Positions 8,236 through 17,403 of a DNA stretch of 64,000 nucleotides are shown piece after piece; positions within the stretch are counted from its first letter, which is position 1, and every line of letters starts with the position of its first letter. The stretch is from Chloroflexota bacterium. GTDB taxonomy: Bacteria; Chloroflexota; Anaerolineae; Anaerolineales; Anaerolineaceae. The notes beneath the pieces were generated by a model, which was not told where the DNA came from, searched no databases, and saw only the letters and a list, made by a program, of their open reading frames with translations. The DNA lies in the NCBI GenBank assembly GCA_021779955.1, contig JAJXZS010000020.1, positions 23,345-87,344 of the forward strand, given 5' to 3'. Both the position numbers and the translations under genes were made by a program.

Positions 8236-9312
8236 TTAGGTCTCCGCGGATAATTCAGTTTCGATCGAGATGACTTCCAGGTTGGCCAGCGGAATCACCT
8301 TTTTTACCTGGTCGATTCGCACTTCAGCTGCCGGGGCGCGCAAGCCCGATGGCAGCAACGTGTTAGATAGGGACACTTTTTCAATGATCCCCGTTTGCCC
8401 TGCAAATGGATAAGCATTGATGTGCACCATTTGCCCGGCCTGGTACTCACAAAAGCCGTCGAACATCTGCCCATCGACTGGTAATGGGATGACCACTTCG
8501 GGTCGAACGCCCTTGCGCTGGTTCATCGGGGTGGCATTGATGGCTGCATCACGGCCTTCGTTGGTCGAGAGAAGTTGGTAGGCGAGCTGATTCATTCCCA
8601 TGATTCCGAAGCCGTCTGTCACCAGAATTGGATATGGTTGGGCCTGGGCGGCAGGGATCAGGCGCGATGGGATGCTGCCTGCGATCAACCCGGCGATTCC
8701 GGCAGCCGCTGCCTGTTCAAGAATGGTGCTGTCAAGAACTGTTCCAGCCAGCACAATACTCCCTCTCACATCAATGGCAAAAGCGTCCCCCACCAACGCA
8801 GCTTCGCGCTCGGAAGCTTTGTTCACAAGAGGACCGTAACCGACTTTATCATTGCCCCAGGCGCCCTGGATGAGAGTGCCAACACCTTCAATGACAATCT
8901 TGCGGTTTCGCTGGATTTCGACCACTAAGCCCGGGATACGCGCCTCGAGGGCAACGTGCCGGGTTTTGGTTTCGATCATCACGCAACCATCTTGTATCGC
9001 AAGGATCAACCCTGGTGCAGGAGTGCGGATCACTCGCGAGAACAAGCCGCCAGTTTCGGCGATTATGTCTTTCTCCTCCAGGCGTTCGCCAACCTTGTGC
9101 TGGATCAATTCTTCGGCTTCCTGCTTGGAGCTCAAGCCCAGAGCGCGCACGATGTCGACGGTCACCTGCGAAACAGGGATATCCACTTCGGCGAGGATAT
9201 CGCTTGTGGATACGCTTTGCCCCTGGCGAACAAGCACATTGCCAGGCACCGGCAGTGAATGACTGCGGCGGAACTTGGCAATTGGTCGAATATCGAGAAC
9301 CTGTGCTTGCAT
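8236..9312 (-). CDS. Conserved protein with barrel-sandwich and KOW-like regions, unknown function
   Basis: A 358-aa soluble protein without signal peptide. The first third (SLPVPGNVLVRQGQSVSTSD onward) reads as a barrel-sandwich hybrid domain. A central part contains GLIAGSIP and ILVTDGFGIMGM, and the last third has YPFAGQTGIIEKVS, a KOW-like turn. The start at 9312 has GGGAG 6 bp upstream. It sits 39 bp after the GlmL/MutL-like gene in one operon, so a partnership with that protein is likely, but its role is unknown. Confidence 0.7.
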   Translation of the reverse strand: MQAQVLDIRPIAKFRRSHSLPVPGNVLVRQGQSVSTSDILAEVDIPVSQVTVDIVRALGLSSKQEAEELIQHKVGERLEEKDIIAETGGLFSRVIRTPAPGLILAIQDGCVMIETKTRHVALEARIPGLVVEIQRNRKIVIEGVGTLIQGAWGNDKVGYGPLVNKASEREAALVGDAFAIDVRGSIVLAGTVLDSTILEQAAAAGIAGLIAGSIPSRLIPAAQAQPYPILVTDGFGIMGMNQLAYQLLSTNEGRDAAINATPMNQRKGVRPEVVIPLPVDGQMFDGFCEYQAGQMVHINAYPFAGQTGIIEKVSLSNTLLPSGLRAPAAEVRIDQVKKVIPLANLEVISIETELSAET

Positions 9313-9351
9313 GATGACTCCCACAAATGCTGTTGCAATTACTGTACCAGA

Positions 9352-11076
9352 TTATTCACCCAGTGCAACCTTCCAACTATCGTAGAGTTCTTCGCGTTCC
9401 TCTTCATTCTCTGGCATGTTCAACGGCCTACCGCGCGCATCGATTATCAAGCCGCAAATTCCGCCGTTTACCTTGTAGAAATCTTCGACCAAGCCGCTGG
9501 CTTCGATACGCGTCCGATGCATGGGTTCGAGGTACAGGTTGGCGGTTTCTCCAGGCTTAAGCGGTAATGCCACAAGCGTGCCTTTGGTGACTGAAGCCTC
9601 GGAAACCCTGCCGTCTGAGTATTCCAGGCGCACATTCAGGATTTCGGTTCCTGCACGACTATCGCTCAGGGGCGAAACAACCGTAGCCAGATTGGTGAAC
9701 GCTGACGATTCGAGCACCTGGATGGGTAAGTAAGGCTGTACTACGGCAACCGCGCCAAGAGAAGAGATGATCGAATGCTTGTCCAAAATCAACGTGGTGA
9801 TTCCCGCAGGTTGGATGCCATCCAGCAGGGTCAGCAGGATTTCAGCCGCCGAAGTCCCGCGGGTGAGCGTGGCGCCGCTGGCAACGATTGGGTCGTAGCT
9901 GCTGGCAGTCAAACCACCTCGCAGGCGAATTTCACGGACCATCTCGCGCAATATCTGGCGAGTTGCTGCCAGTTCGATCGCCAGTGCCTCCCTGGTGGCA
10001 GGCAAGCTCTCAGGGCTAAGCGTCTTTTGATAAAGTGCGTCGCGTAAATCCTCGAGCGAGATATCTCGAGGGAGCCATTGATGGATTTGTTCGATGTTCG
10101 CTCTTTTGAGGAATTCAGCCATTCCGCTGCCTGTGCCGAAGGGGAAGCTATTCACCGAAGTTGAGCTGCCAAAACCGGCAGTGACACTCGAACTGCCTGC
10201 GCCAACATCGAATGCCAGGACTCCTTTTTGGGGGTCATTGGTCGCACTCAAGAAGCGGACGATCTTTCCCGCCGCCGTAGCTGAGGATTCAGGAGGAGTA
10301 TTGCAGATGGTGGCGATGCGCGAAAGGCCTTTCACATTGTTGCCCTGGATGCGATTGATCAAAGGAGTAAGCGCGCTGCCCACTTTTTCGATTTCAATCC
10401 GGTCGATCTCGGGGCGAATATTCGGCGCAATGTCAATGGCAGTGAAGCGTTCAACCTGATCCTTGACTTCTGCAGCCAGCGCTTGATTGCCGCAATAAAA
10501 TACGGCTGGACGCTCTTCTGCCGGCATTGTCTGCAGAATTCGGCAGATGAGATCGCTCATTTTGAGAACTGACCGGCTGGCGCCGTTGTCCGTACCGCCA
10601 GCAAAAAGGATCAGATCAGGTTTGGCCGCCAGGATGGCATCGGCGCGCTCGTCTATCGAACGGCGGTCATTGATGCCGATGCTCTCGACGACCTTACCGT
10701 TGACCGAACCGGCAAGCTCGTTAATCGCTTCCAGCGATGCATCGCCCAACAATCCCACCGTGACCAGGTTCAAAGGTCGCCCGCATGAATATGTGACGAC
10801 CAACCCATCGGCGCCTTCGCCGCCGGCCTGGCTGGGAATGATCAGATTGGCTTCCTTATCGAGCAATATCCGCCCTGTGATCTTTTGCAGCTTGTCGAGT
10901 GACTGGTAGATGCTCTCACCAACGTCGAAGAAGGGAGCATAGATCGTGGACGGTGAGGATCCCGAGGCAATAAACCGGTATTGTCCATCCGCAACGTCGA
11001 AGAGATTCGCCCTGGTATTTGTCGTACCGAGGTCGAGTGCTATGAGTGAAACTGCATCCAGGCTCTTGGTACTCAT
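9352..11076 (-). CDS. GlmL/MutL family ASKHA-type protein
   Basis: A 574-aa protein of the family annotated as glutamate mutase MutL. Two ASKHA phosphate-binding loops are visible: LIALDLGTTNTRANLFDV near the N-terminus and LAFDVGAGSSSVTAGF near residue 290. An adenosine-type motif follows at VASGATLTRG. In clostridia the family is encoded with B12-dependent glutamate mutase; no mutase subunit is found here. The neighbours are membrane and surface proteins instead, so the Chloroflexota version probably has another job. Its end carries an acidic tail (EEEREELYDS). Confidence 0.85.
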   Translation of the reverse strand: MSTKSLDAVSLIALDLGTTNTRANLFDVADGQYRFIASGSSPSTIYAPFFDVGESIYQSLDKLQKITGRILLDKEANLIIPSQAGGEGADGLVVTYSCGRPLNLVTVGLLGDASLEAINELAGSVNGKVVESIGINDRRSIDERADAILAAKPDLILFAGGTDNGASRSVLKMSDLICRILQTMPAEERPAVFYCGNQALAAEVKDQVERFTAIDIAPNIRPEIDRIEIEKVGSALTPLINRIQGNNVKGLSRIATICNTPPESSATAAGKIVRFLSATNDPQKGVLAFDVGAGSSSVTAGFGSSTSVNSFPFGTGSGMAEFLKRANIEQIHQWLPRDISLEDLRDALYQKTLSPESLPATREALAIELAATRQILREMVREIRLRGGLTASSYDPIVASGATLTRGTSAAEILLTLLDGIQPAGITTLILDKHSIISSLGAVAVVQPYLPIQVLESSAFTNLATVVSPLSDSRAGTEILNVRLEYSDGRVSEASVTKGTLVALPLKPGETANLYLEPMHRTRIEASGLVEDFYKVNGGICGLIIDARGRPLNMPENEEEREELYDSWKVALGE

Positions 11077-11080
11077 CTCT

Positions 11081-11749
11081 TCATCCAGTAATCAGTGTCG
11101 ATATCGTGCGGATCACAAAATCAGCCCGTTCAACGAGCGCGGTCAGTCCGGCAGTCAGAACACCGGCAAAGATCGCGCCGAATGTCAGGGCAATAAAGAA
11201 TTTACCGATTCCCGAAAGCCATGCGGAAATGGCAACGCGCGCCGGTGCCTGCCCGGCTTGTTCCTTGCCGCCGAAATTGAAATATGCCAGGGCAGTGACC
11301 GTGCCTGCAAGCAGGAATAACCCTTCGACCCCGAGCAAAAGCGGTGAAGTGCCTGAGGTGTTCGCCTGGCTGCCAAAAGCATCGATGGCTGCCCTCACCT
11401 GGCCAAAGATCGTACCCAGCGCTGCTCCGCCGATGGCGATGGCTGCTCCCGAACCAACGAGTACCGCCATCGAGACATTGCCCAACCTGCCCAGACGTGG
11501 TGAAAGCTTGGTCAATAACAAGCCTGACAGAATCAGAGGGAATAATGCCAGGATCGATCCCTGGATAAGGGGGACGACAAGATGCGGCAAAATCACCTGA
11601 TAGATGATCACAACAGCAAAATAGCCTGCCGCGGCGCCCACGAAAATACCTGTGGCAATACGAAAGACTGGATTATCTCCGAATAAATAGCTGAAGATAA
11701 ATAGCGTAAGAACGAGGCTGATCAATGTCCAGATTACATCGATGTTCAT
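11081..11749 (-). CDS. Multi-pass membrane protein, unknown function
   Basis: A 222-aa protein with about six hydrophobic helices, including FGDNPVFRIATGIFVGAAAG near the N-terminus and a Gly/Ala-rich pair around residues 90-120. A short hydrophilic loop (GGKEQAGQAP) precedes the last two helices. No recognised family. Only 4 bp separate it from the GlmL-like gene, so the two are co-translated. Confidence 0.75.
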   Translation of the reverse strand: MNIDVIWTLISLVLTLFIFSYLFGDNPVFRIATGIFVGAAAGYFAVVIIYQVILPHLVVPLIQGSILALFPLILSGLLLTKLSPRLGRLGNVSMAVLVGSGAAIAIGGAALGTIFGQVRAAIDAFGSQANTSGTSPLLLGVEGLFLLAGTVTALAYFNFGGKEQAGQAPARVAISAWLSGIGKFFIALTFGAIFAGVLTAGLTALVERADFVIRTISTLITG

Positions 11750-11764
11750 CGTCTTCGATTCCTG

Positions 11765-14035
11765 TCAGTCTTTATGGCCATTTTCTTGAGGCATCACCAA
11801 TGCGACTACGCCGCCGATCAAAATCAACACGAACACAACCAGAACCAGCGATTGATATGCGCCAAAATAGAAAGTCGATTCGCCCGGGATCTGCAGTATC
11901 TGCTCATAAGCCGTGCCGCCGGCCATTCCCGCGATCACTCCGTTGATCTGACCGCTCTCATAATAAGGCAGCAGCATGGGGGCAGATTGGGCGCTCGTCA
12001 CGACAATGAGTGGAATGCCTTCAAGCGCCGGCTGCACCTGTTCCACCCAGTAGCGCCCGGTATCAGCATCGTCCGTCATGACCACCAGGGCGCCAAAATC
12101 TGAAATCTTCTGGATGTTCACCAGCAGCGGGTTGGTCCAGGCGGGGAAGAGCTCTGCCGTATAAGGCAATGCCATGTGAACGTCGCTGGCCATAGATTGC
12201 AAAGCCACCGAACCACCTGCCAAATACCCGAACTGTACCGTCCTGGCCGCCAGATCGTATGTAGATACCCTGGCTTGCGCTGCTGAGAGCATATTGCCCA
12301 TCAGCGCTGAACCGGCGGGGTTGGTGGATAGAGTTGCCATTGGAATATTGCGGAGCATCAGATGCTCGAAGAACGCCTGCGATGTGTACCCGATTTCACC
12401 TGAAAGCCCTGCATCGAAATCTGCTGCAATGAGCACCGGCTTGTCCGCAGGCAAGGCATTCACCAGTTGATACACGCTTGCGGTCTCGGGTGGGTAAAGG
12501 ACAGGCAAAAGCGACGTGCCAGGGGCGCCTACAAGTACCAATAGAACCACAGCAAGGACGAGCAGTCCAACCAGGATCTTGCGCAAACGACTCTTTGCCG
12601 GTGTTTTCGGCGCGGCTTCTTCGGTATGCACGGCAGCAGGAGACTCCTGCAACAGGTTGCTCAACAAATCTGCGCGTAGCGCCTGGCGATCGGTCACCTG
12701 AATCCTATTGGTGTAGATGGGCGGCTTCGAGTACAGGTCAGGCAATTCAGCGCTTCTAAGAGCACCCTGGATGCCTGCAAGAGGTCCTTCCACAGGCGGC
12801 TGTTCCTCGGGCTCAGGCGAAGCTGCTGGAGGAACCATTTCAGGGGCGGGTGGAGTAGAGGGAGTCGCTGGATTCGTCATCTCGATTCGCCTGAGTTGTT
12901 CCATCCAGACAGGCAGCTTTAGAGCGTCTTCTTCGCCCTCGTTGGCGGTTTCCTCTTCACCGCTAGCTTCTTCTGCTTTCGCAGCAAGAGGAACAAATGG
13001 AATATTCCAGTCGTTCTTCTTCACTCCAAGGAAGGGAGTTAGCGGCTTGGTTATCGGCTCCTGGGGCTGCGCTGCCTCTGATTCAGCGGCAGCTTCTTCC
13101 TCTACAGGTTCTTCGGGGGCAGCCTCTTTGGGAACAGCTTTATCGTATTCTTCGAGCCACTCCAGGTCGATGTCGCCTTCTTCCACCGGCTGCGGTTCGA
13201 TGCTGGGCGGCTTTGCGGCAGGTTCTGACGGAAGCTCGACGCTGAGCGGAGTAAAACCCGCTTCCAACTCTCTTTCATCAACCGGAGGGATCTCTTCCTC
13301 CTCTTTCGGGGTGGGCGATTCAACGTCTTGCGAAAAATCGTAAGTCTCGTCAGGCCGGATGGCCTCTTCGTCCTCAGTCAGGGGGCCAAGAGGTTCTGTG
13401 TCGCCAGGCTGCGGCTCTGCGCTTTGAAGCTGCTGATTGAATTCTTCTGCAGGGGTGAGCCCACTTTCAGGTTGAGGCGCATTTTCCTTGCTCAAGAACT
13501 CGGTCAGCCATTCAGGCGTATTGTCCGGTTCAGCTTTCGCAGCTTCCTGTCCCCCATGCTCCTCTTCAGCCTGCCATGCCGAGAGCTTCTTCATCCAATC
13601 GCTGCTCTCAGTCTTCTTCGCAGGCGGCTTGAACGGCTCGACATCTTCAGGAGCCGGTTTGGCCTCTTTCTCCAGTTCGGTGATCCAGGATGGAAGTTGT
13701 ATACCCGGACGGCGCGAGATCGATCCGGTTTTTCCTGAAGGCACGGAAGACGCGGGTTTTTCGGGTATGACAGGTTTTGGCTCTTCGGTCTTCTTTTCAG
13801 GCGCCGGAACTTCTTCCTTTGGCTGAGGCTCCATGGATTCAATGGCTTTGCGCGCGCGGATCCGCGCCAGCCAATCTGGAACCTCTTTTTCAGGTTCGGG
13901 CTGCTCTACAGCTTCAGCACCCTCGCCTGGTTCGCCAATGACCGGTTCGTCTTCGAGCAGCGACTGGCAGTACCAGCAGCGCTTTGCGTTGGGTAAGTTG
14001 GCTCGATTGCAGACGGGACAAATTTTTTCGCTCAT
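11765..14035 (-). CDS. Zinc-ribbon, acidic linker and membrane-anchored extracytoplasmic protein
   Basis: A 756-aa protein with an unusual layout. Residues 6-25 form a double-CxxC zinc ribbon (CPVCNRANLPNAKRCWYC). About 430 residues of Pro/Glu-rich low-complexity sequence follow, with recurring short WL or W-centred motifs (VPDWLARI, LPSWITEL, TPEWLTEF). A membrane helix lies near residues 490-515, then an extracytoplasmic domain of about 190 residues and a second membrane helix at the C-terminus (LVLVVFVLILIGGVVALV). The repeated Trp motifs look like short binding motifs. Function unknown. Confidence 0.75.
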   Translation of the reverse strand: MSEKICPVCNRANLPNAKRCWYCQSLLEDEPVIGEPGEGAEAVEQPEPEKEVPDWLARIRARKAIESMEPQPKEEVPAPEKKTEEPKPVIPEKPASSVPSGKTGSISRRPGIQLPSWITELEKEAKPAPEDVEPFKPPAKKTESSDWMKKLSAWQAEEEHGGQEAAKAEPDNTPEWLTEFLSKENAPQPESGLTPAEEFNQQLQSAEPQPGDTEPLGPLTEDEEAIRPDETYDFSQDVESPTPKEEEEIPPVDERELEAGFTPLSVELPSEPAAKPPSIEPQPVEEGDIDLEWLEEYDKAVPKEAAPEEPVEEEAAAESEAAQPQEPITKPLTPFLGVKKNDWNIPFVPLAAKAEEASGEEETANEGEEDALKLPVWMEQLRRIEMTNPATPSTPPAPEMVPPAASPEPEEQPPVEGPLAGIQGALRSAELPDLYSKPPIYTNRIQVTDRQALRADLLSNLLQESPAAVHTEEAAPKTPAKSRLRKILVGLLVLAVVLLVLVGAPGTSLLPVLYPPETASVYQLVNALPADKPVLIAADFDAGLSGEIGYTSQAFFEHLMLRNIPMATLSTNPAGSALMGNMLSAAQARVSTYDLAARTVQFGYLAGGSVALQSMASDVHMALPYTAELFPAWTNPLLVNIQKISDFGALVVMTDDADTGRYWVEQVQPALEGIPLIVVTSAQSAPMLLPYYESGQINGVIAGMAGGTAYEQILQIPGESTFYFGAYQSLVLVVFVLILIGGVVALVMPQENGHKD

Positions 14036-14037
14036 GG

Positions 14038-14658
14038 TCAGTTATTGTAGGGTCGGTCTGCTCCGATTAGAATGCGTATGCCGGTGGCCAGGCTGCCAAG
14101 GGCGATGCCAAGCAAAATACCTCTCGCGCCTCCCACCGGAAGCTGATGAGCTGCCGATACGAGAGTGCGCAGCACAGGTATATTGGACGAAAAAGACAAA
14201 ATTCCGCTATTGACGACAAGAAAGAAGAGTGTCGCCACGAAGAAGACGATGCCCATCCAATTGCGTTGACGCTGTAGAAACTTGAGCGAAGCATAAGCCA
14301 GAGTGATGGCAAGGACGGCCATCAGGCTTGCTTCGATAGGGAACTGGATGTAGGTGACCACGTTTTGCACATTCGGGTTCGTGGGCCCGAGGATCACTCC
14401 GGCGATAAACACAACAAAGAAGGAAATGACAACAAGCCAACTGAAACCCTGCCTGGGAGTTTTCTCGCGGATTCGCTTAATGTGGACGCCAAAGATCAAA
14501 TTGAGGATCGCCACCAGCCCTGCAAATCCAGCGAGAACGATCGCCCAATCCAAAATGGGCGTGCGGATGGCTTGCAGCGGTGCTGCAGGGATGAAGTATC
14601 CCACGAGCACGATCGCCCCAATGACGAAAGCTACAAAGGCAGCTACCGGCGATTTCAT
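14038..14658 (-). CDS. Multi-pass membrane protein, unknown function
   Basis: A 206-aa protein with about six membrane helices. The start at 14658 makes an ATGA overlap with the upstream gene's stop; the frame extends to 14715 but that part is the neighbour's antisense-like shadow. It has a basic cytoplasmic loop (HIKRIREKTPRQG) between helices 2 and 3. It ends 2 bp before the zinc-ribbon protein start, consistent with one membrane complex encoded by the operon. Confidence 0.75.
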   Translation of the reverse strand: MKSPVAAFVAFVIGAIVLVGYFIPAAPLQAIRTPILDWAIVLAGFAGLVAILNLIFGVHIKRIREKTPRQGFSWLVVISFFVVFIAGVILGPTNPNVQNVVTYIQFPIEASLMAVLAITLAYASLKFLQRQRNWMGIVFFVATLFFLVVNSGILSFSSNIPVLRTLVSAAHQLPVGGARGILLGIALGSLATGIRILIGADRPYNN

Positions 14659-15410
14659 ATCACGCCCACCACTTTGAGAAGCGCACCTATCACCATCACC
14701 ACCACAATGCCCCACCGGAGGATATCCTGCGCCTGCAAGCTGGATTGATGAGCAGGGCTGTACTGCAGGTAACCGGGAACCGCATAGAGTTCCTCACCGA
14801 TCAGCGGGTTGCCTGCTGTGGCATAGAAGACCGATTGAGCACTTAGCGAATCACTTGCGGCAATTGTGAATGCATCATTCTCTTCGGAAGCTGTCGAGAG
14901 AAAGCCGGCTTCTGGACCAAAATTGCCGATGAGAATATTGGTCTTGATCTTGGGATCGTTAACGACGTTCAGCGCACCGGCAATGTACGAGAGCGGAGTG
15001 ACACCCGAAAGTTGAGCCTGATCCGGTTGGTACATCTGGAAAGTATTGGTTTCGCGGGCAGCCGCGATCATCACGTCCTGGCTCAAGACAGCCAGACTGC
15101 CATCGCCGCTGGTACTGACAGGCGGCTGGTCGCTGGTGGCGCTCATTTGCGCCAGGCGGTGCAGCGTGGTAAGCCCGACGAAGGCTGAAGTGCTGGATGG
15201 TTGTAGAAGGGATGCCTTACCGAGGGAAATGTGAATTCCTGTGCCCTGTTCAACTGCCAGACCAAGGGCGCGCTTGAGCTTCTGAATCGCTTCGATCCCC
15301 CGAAAGACGGGTGGGTGCTTTGCTCGATAGCTCTTCAGCGAAAATACCAGGATCAGGACGGCCGTGACAAGGACGATGATCCATCCCAGCGTTGATTCCA
15401 AATTCCCCAC
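14655..15410 (-). CDS. Membrane-anchored protein, possible DUF6754-type
   Basis: A 251-aa protein with an N-terminal membrane helix (residues 9-25), a globular region rich in Ser/Ala with GTGIHISLGKASLLQ near the start, and a C-terminal membrane helix (GIVVVMVIGALLKVVGV). It resembles DUF6754 proteins I associate with Chloroflexota, but I cannot confirm the family. It lies between a 78-residue protein gene (5 bp gap) and the overlapping membrane protein gene. Confidence 0.65.
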   Translation of the reverse strand: MGNLESTLGWIIVLVTAVLILVFSLKSYRAKHPPVFRGIEAIQKLKRALGLAVEQGTGIHISLGKASLLQPSSTSAFVGLTTLHRLAQMSATSDQPPVSTSGDGSLAVLSQDVMIAAARETNTFQMYQPDQAQLSGVTPLSYIAGALNVVNDPKIKTNILIGNFGPEAGFLSTASEENDAFTIAASDSLSAQSVFYATAGNPLIGEELYAVPGYLQYSPAHQSSLQAQDILRWGIVVVMVIGALLKVVGVI

Positions 15411-15415
15411 CGTGG

Positions 15416-15652
15416 CTACTCCTCGCGTATAAAGTCTGCAAAAATGTGGCTCTGATCCCGATCTTCAAGCATTTCGGCAGCGGATTTCCATTGCTCCCGC
15501 GAACTGCCTGAGAAGAAAGGAATACCTGCGAGCATGAGTTGAGCGAGTACCAGCTTCAATGGACCTGCCCCGTCCAACACAGCCAGCGAGATACCCTTCA
15601 GGTTGAAGCGTTGCAAGGTTTGCGCCCATTTCGGCCAGTAAGTGCGATTCAT
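15416..15652 (-). CDS. Small conserved-looking protein, unknown function
   Basis: A 78-aa soluble protein beginning MNRTYWPKWAQTL and ending in an acidic helix. LDGAGPLKLVLAQLMLAGIP in the middle is hydrophobic but too short and mixed for a clear membrane helix. It starts 32 bp after the deacetylase gene and ends 5 bp before the next gene, which supports it as a real operon member. Confidence 0.65.
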   Translation of the reverse strand: MNRTYWPKWAQTLQRFNLKGISLAVLDGAGPLKLVLAQLMLAGIPFFSGSSREQWKSAAEMLEDRDQSHIFADFIREE

Positions 15653-15684
15653 GGCATTTCAAATATCAGTATAGCACAGATTCT

Positions 15685-16434
15685 CTATCGAAAACCTCTA
15701 TACGCAACACATTTCCATACTGTATGGCCCGGAACAGTTCGAGAATAAGCGCGAATTGCGCTTTGCATTCCCTCGATGGATGGCCAAAAGCTGCTGTATT
15801 GGGAAGAATAGGCAGCTGCTGCTGCAGTCCACTCACGGAGGTCTTCTTCTGCAAGCGTGACCTCCTGAGGTTCGCATCCAGAAGGGATAAAGGATTCCAG
15901 ATCGAACGAAGGGTCCGCAGCATACGGAAAGTCCGCATAGTAGATGAGCGGCGAGCCTGTCGATTCGGCGGCTGCACGCACGAGGCGGTGATCCATGTGT
16001 CCACCAATGACCAGAGGGCAGTAGAACGGACGATTTTCCGGGTTCAACTGCAGAAACTCATCTCGAATTTGAAGTATAAGGGCTTGTTCCTCCGGCCGCA
16101 CCGGAAGGAAGAGATCGTCGTTCGTCCGGATCACCGGCTCGTCGCTGAGAGGAAGCCTGCGGTAGATGCAATCGGGATGAGGAAGATGACGATGCCCGAC
16201 CCCCAGCATCCCGCAGGCTGCGATGTCCTCAGCGCGGCGTTTTGCCACTGATTCGGCGCCAGCGCCCCACCGGGCGTGCAGTTCAAGGGCAAACGGCGTC
16301 AAATCAGAGCTCGGGTCACCGGCAAAAACCGTCCAAATCTCGACACTATTGCCTCGCCGTATGTCTTGAGCGATCTTGCCGCCGCACGAATAGACGGCGT
16401 CATCGAGATGGGGTGAGAGATAGATCTGCTTCAA
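15685..16434 (-). CDS. PIG-L/LmbE family deacetylase
   Basis: A zinc-dependent N-acetyl sugar deacetylase-like enzyme of 249 aa. The zinc-binding signature PHLDD is at residues 8-12, followed by the family CGG turn, and the third ligand block is GGHMDHR near residue 143. The substrate is unknown; relatives act on GlcNAc-containing lipids, mycothiol or antibiotic precursors. It is the first gene of the nine-gene minus-strand operon that runs down to the LPxTG gene. Confidence 0.87.
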   Translation of the reverse strand: MKQIYLSPHLDDAVYSCGGKIAQDIRRGNSVEIWTVFAGDPSSDLTPFALELHARWGAGAESVAKRRAEDIAACGMLGVGHRHLPHPDCIYRRLPLSDEPVIRTNDDLFLPVRPEEQALILQIRDEFLQLNPENRPFYCPLVIGGHMDHRLVRAAAESTGSPLIYYADFPYAADPSFDLESFIPSGCEPQEVTLAEEDLREWTAAAAAYSSQYSSFWPSIEGMQSAIRAYSRTVPGHTVWKCVAYRGFR

Positions 16435-16616
16435 AGAACCTCTAAGGGTAAACCAAAGTCTAGTTGATTGTATGTCAAGTCTGAAATTTGAGAAAGCGCA
16501 AGAGACTAAAGAATCAGAGGCATCTATTGATCTCCCCCCGCAATTTCATTGGAACACTTCTGCAATCTTATAGTATGATGGAATAAAAGCCATCATCTAT
16601 ACTCGAGGAGCGTTGT

Positions 16617-16925
16617 ATGTGGTTCCTTTCAGGTATCTTCGGCCCAAAATTGTATCCTTCGGAAAATAACAGAGAGGTTGCCGATCTGATTGCTGCGCTA
16701 ATCAAGATCGGCAAAACGGACGATTTTCTTTCTGAGCGCCCGGGGGGAGTGTTCAATGCCCAGATGCGGCACAACGAAGCGATACGCATTGGACGCCGTC
16801 TTGACGAGATCGGCGGCCTTCCGCTGATGCAATATGCATACAACCAGGTGCGGCGAAAAGCCGGCAAGCTACTTGCCAGCCATCTCGAATATGCCTGGGA
16901 TGATGTGGGGCATTGGGAACATTAA
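16617..16925 (+). CDS. Small hypothetical protein
   Basis: A 102-aa protein, mostly helical and polar, beginning MWFLSGIFGPKLYPS. GGAG lies 6 bp upstream of the ATG. The segment RHNEAIRIGRRLDEIGG is conserved-looking. No family recognised. It stands alone between two minus-strand units, with 182 bp of unassigned sequence upstream that must carry its promoter and that of the deacetylase operon. Confidence 0.65.
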   Translation: MWFLSGIFGPKLYPSENNREVADLIAALIKIGKTDDFLSERPGGVFNAQMRHNEAIRIGRRLDEIGGLPLMQYAYNQVRRKAGKLLASHLEYAWDDVGHWEH

Positions 16926-16938
16926 GCAAGTGGCGGAT

Positions 16939-17403
16939 TCAAATTCCGAGCGCTTTTTCCAGTTCCGGAAGTAATATTCTTGAGATTTCCAAAATCCATC
17001 TGGCAGGGTCGGATCCTGGCGGCACGCCTTTCAGAGGCTTGGGGTCGATATGTGCGCCGCCGTCGACGTCGCAAATGCGCCTGATCATCTGACGCACGTT
17101 CAAGTCGAGCCCGGGCGCTGCCGGTTGGTCGAGCCATTCAACGATGGGAAGCATCAGTCCACTTTCAGCTCGAGTTGATGCGAGCGCCGGCAATTCGAAT
17201 TCAGGGAATAAAATGGGCAGGACGGCGATATCCTCTGTGCGGTTGTGGCGGAAGGTTGTATCGCAAAGCAATATGCGCAACTGCGCGGCTGCTACCCGGT
17301 AAAAGCTGGCCTCGCCACTTTCCACCAACAATATGCTTTGTTTCAGAATGCTCGCGGCATCGACCGTATATTGCTTGAGGACCTTCTTCGATTTCTCATC
17401 CAT
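16939..17403 (-). CDS. Hypothetical protein at the end of the polysaccharide operon
   Basis: A 154-aa soluble protein with an N-terminal helical half (KQSILLVESGEASFYRVAAA) and a C-terminal part ending in a Leu-rich helix. The start overlaps the end of the membrane glycosyltransferase gene by 8 bp, so it is co-translated. No family recognised. Confidence 0.65.
   Translation of the reverse strand: MDEKSKKVLKQYTVDAASILKQSILLVESGEASFYRVAAAQLRILLCDTTFRHNRTEDIAVLPILFPEFELPALASTRAESGLMLPIVEWLDQPAAPGLDLNVRQMIRRICDVDGGAHIDPKPLKGVPPGSDPARWILEISRILLPELEKALGI

Noticed and set aside
12717..13343. Ser/Gly-rich frame opposite the zinc-ribbon protein
   Set aside because: It is the complement of the acidic low-complexity linker, with biased composition.
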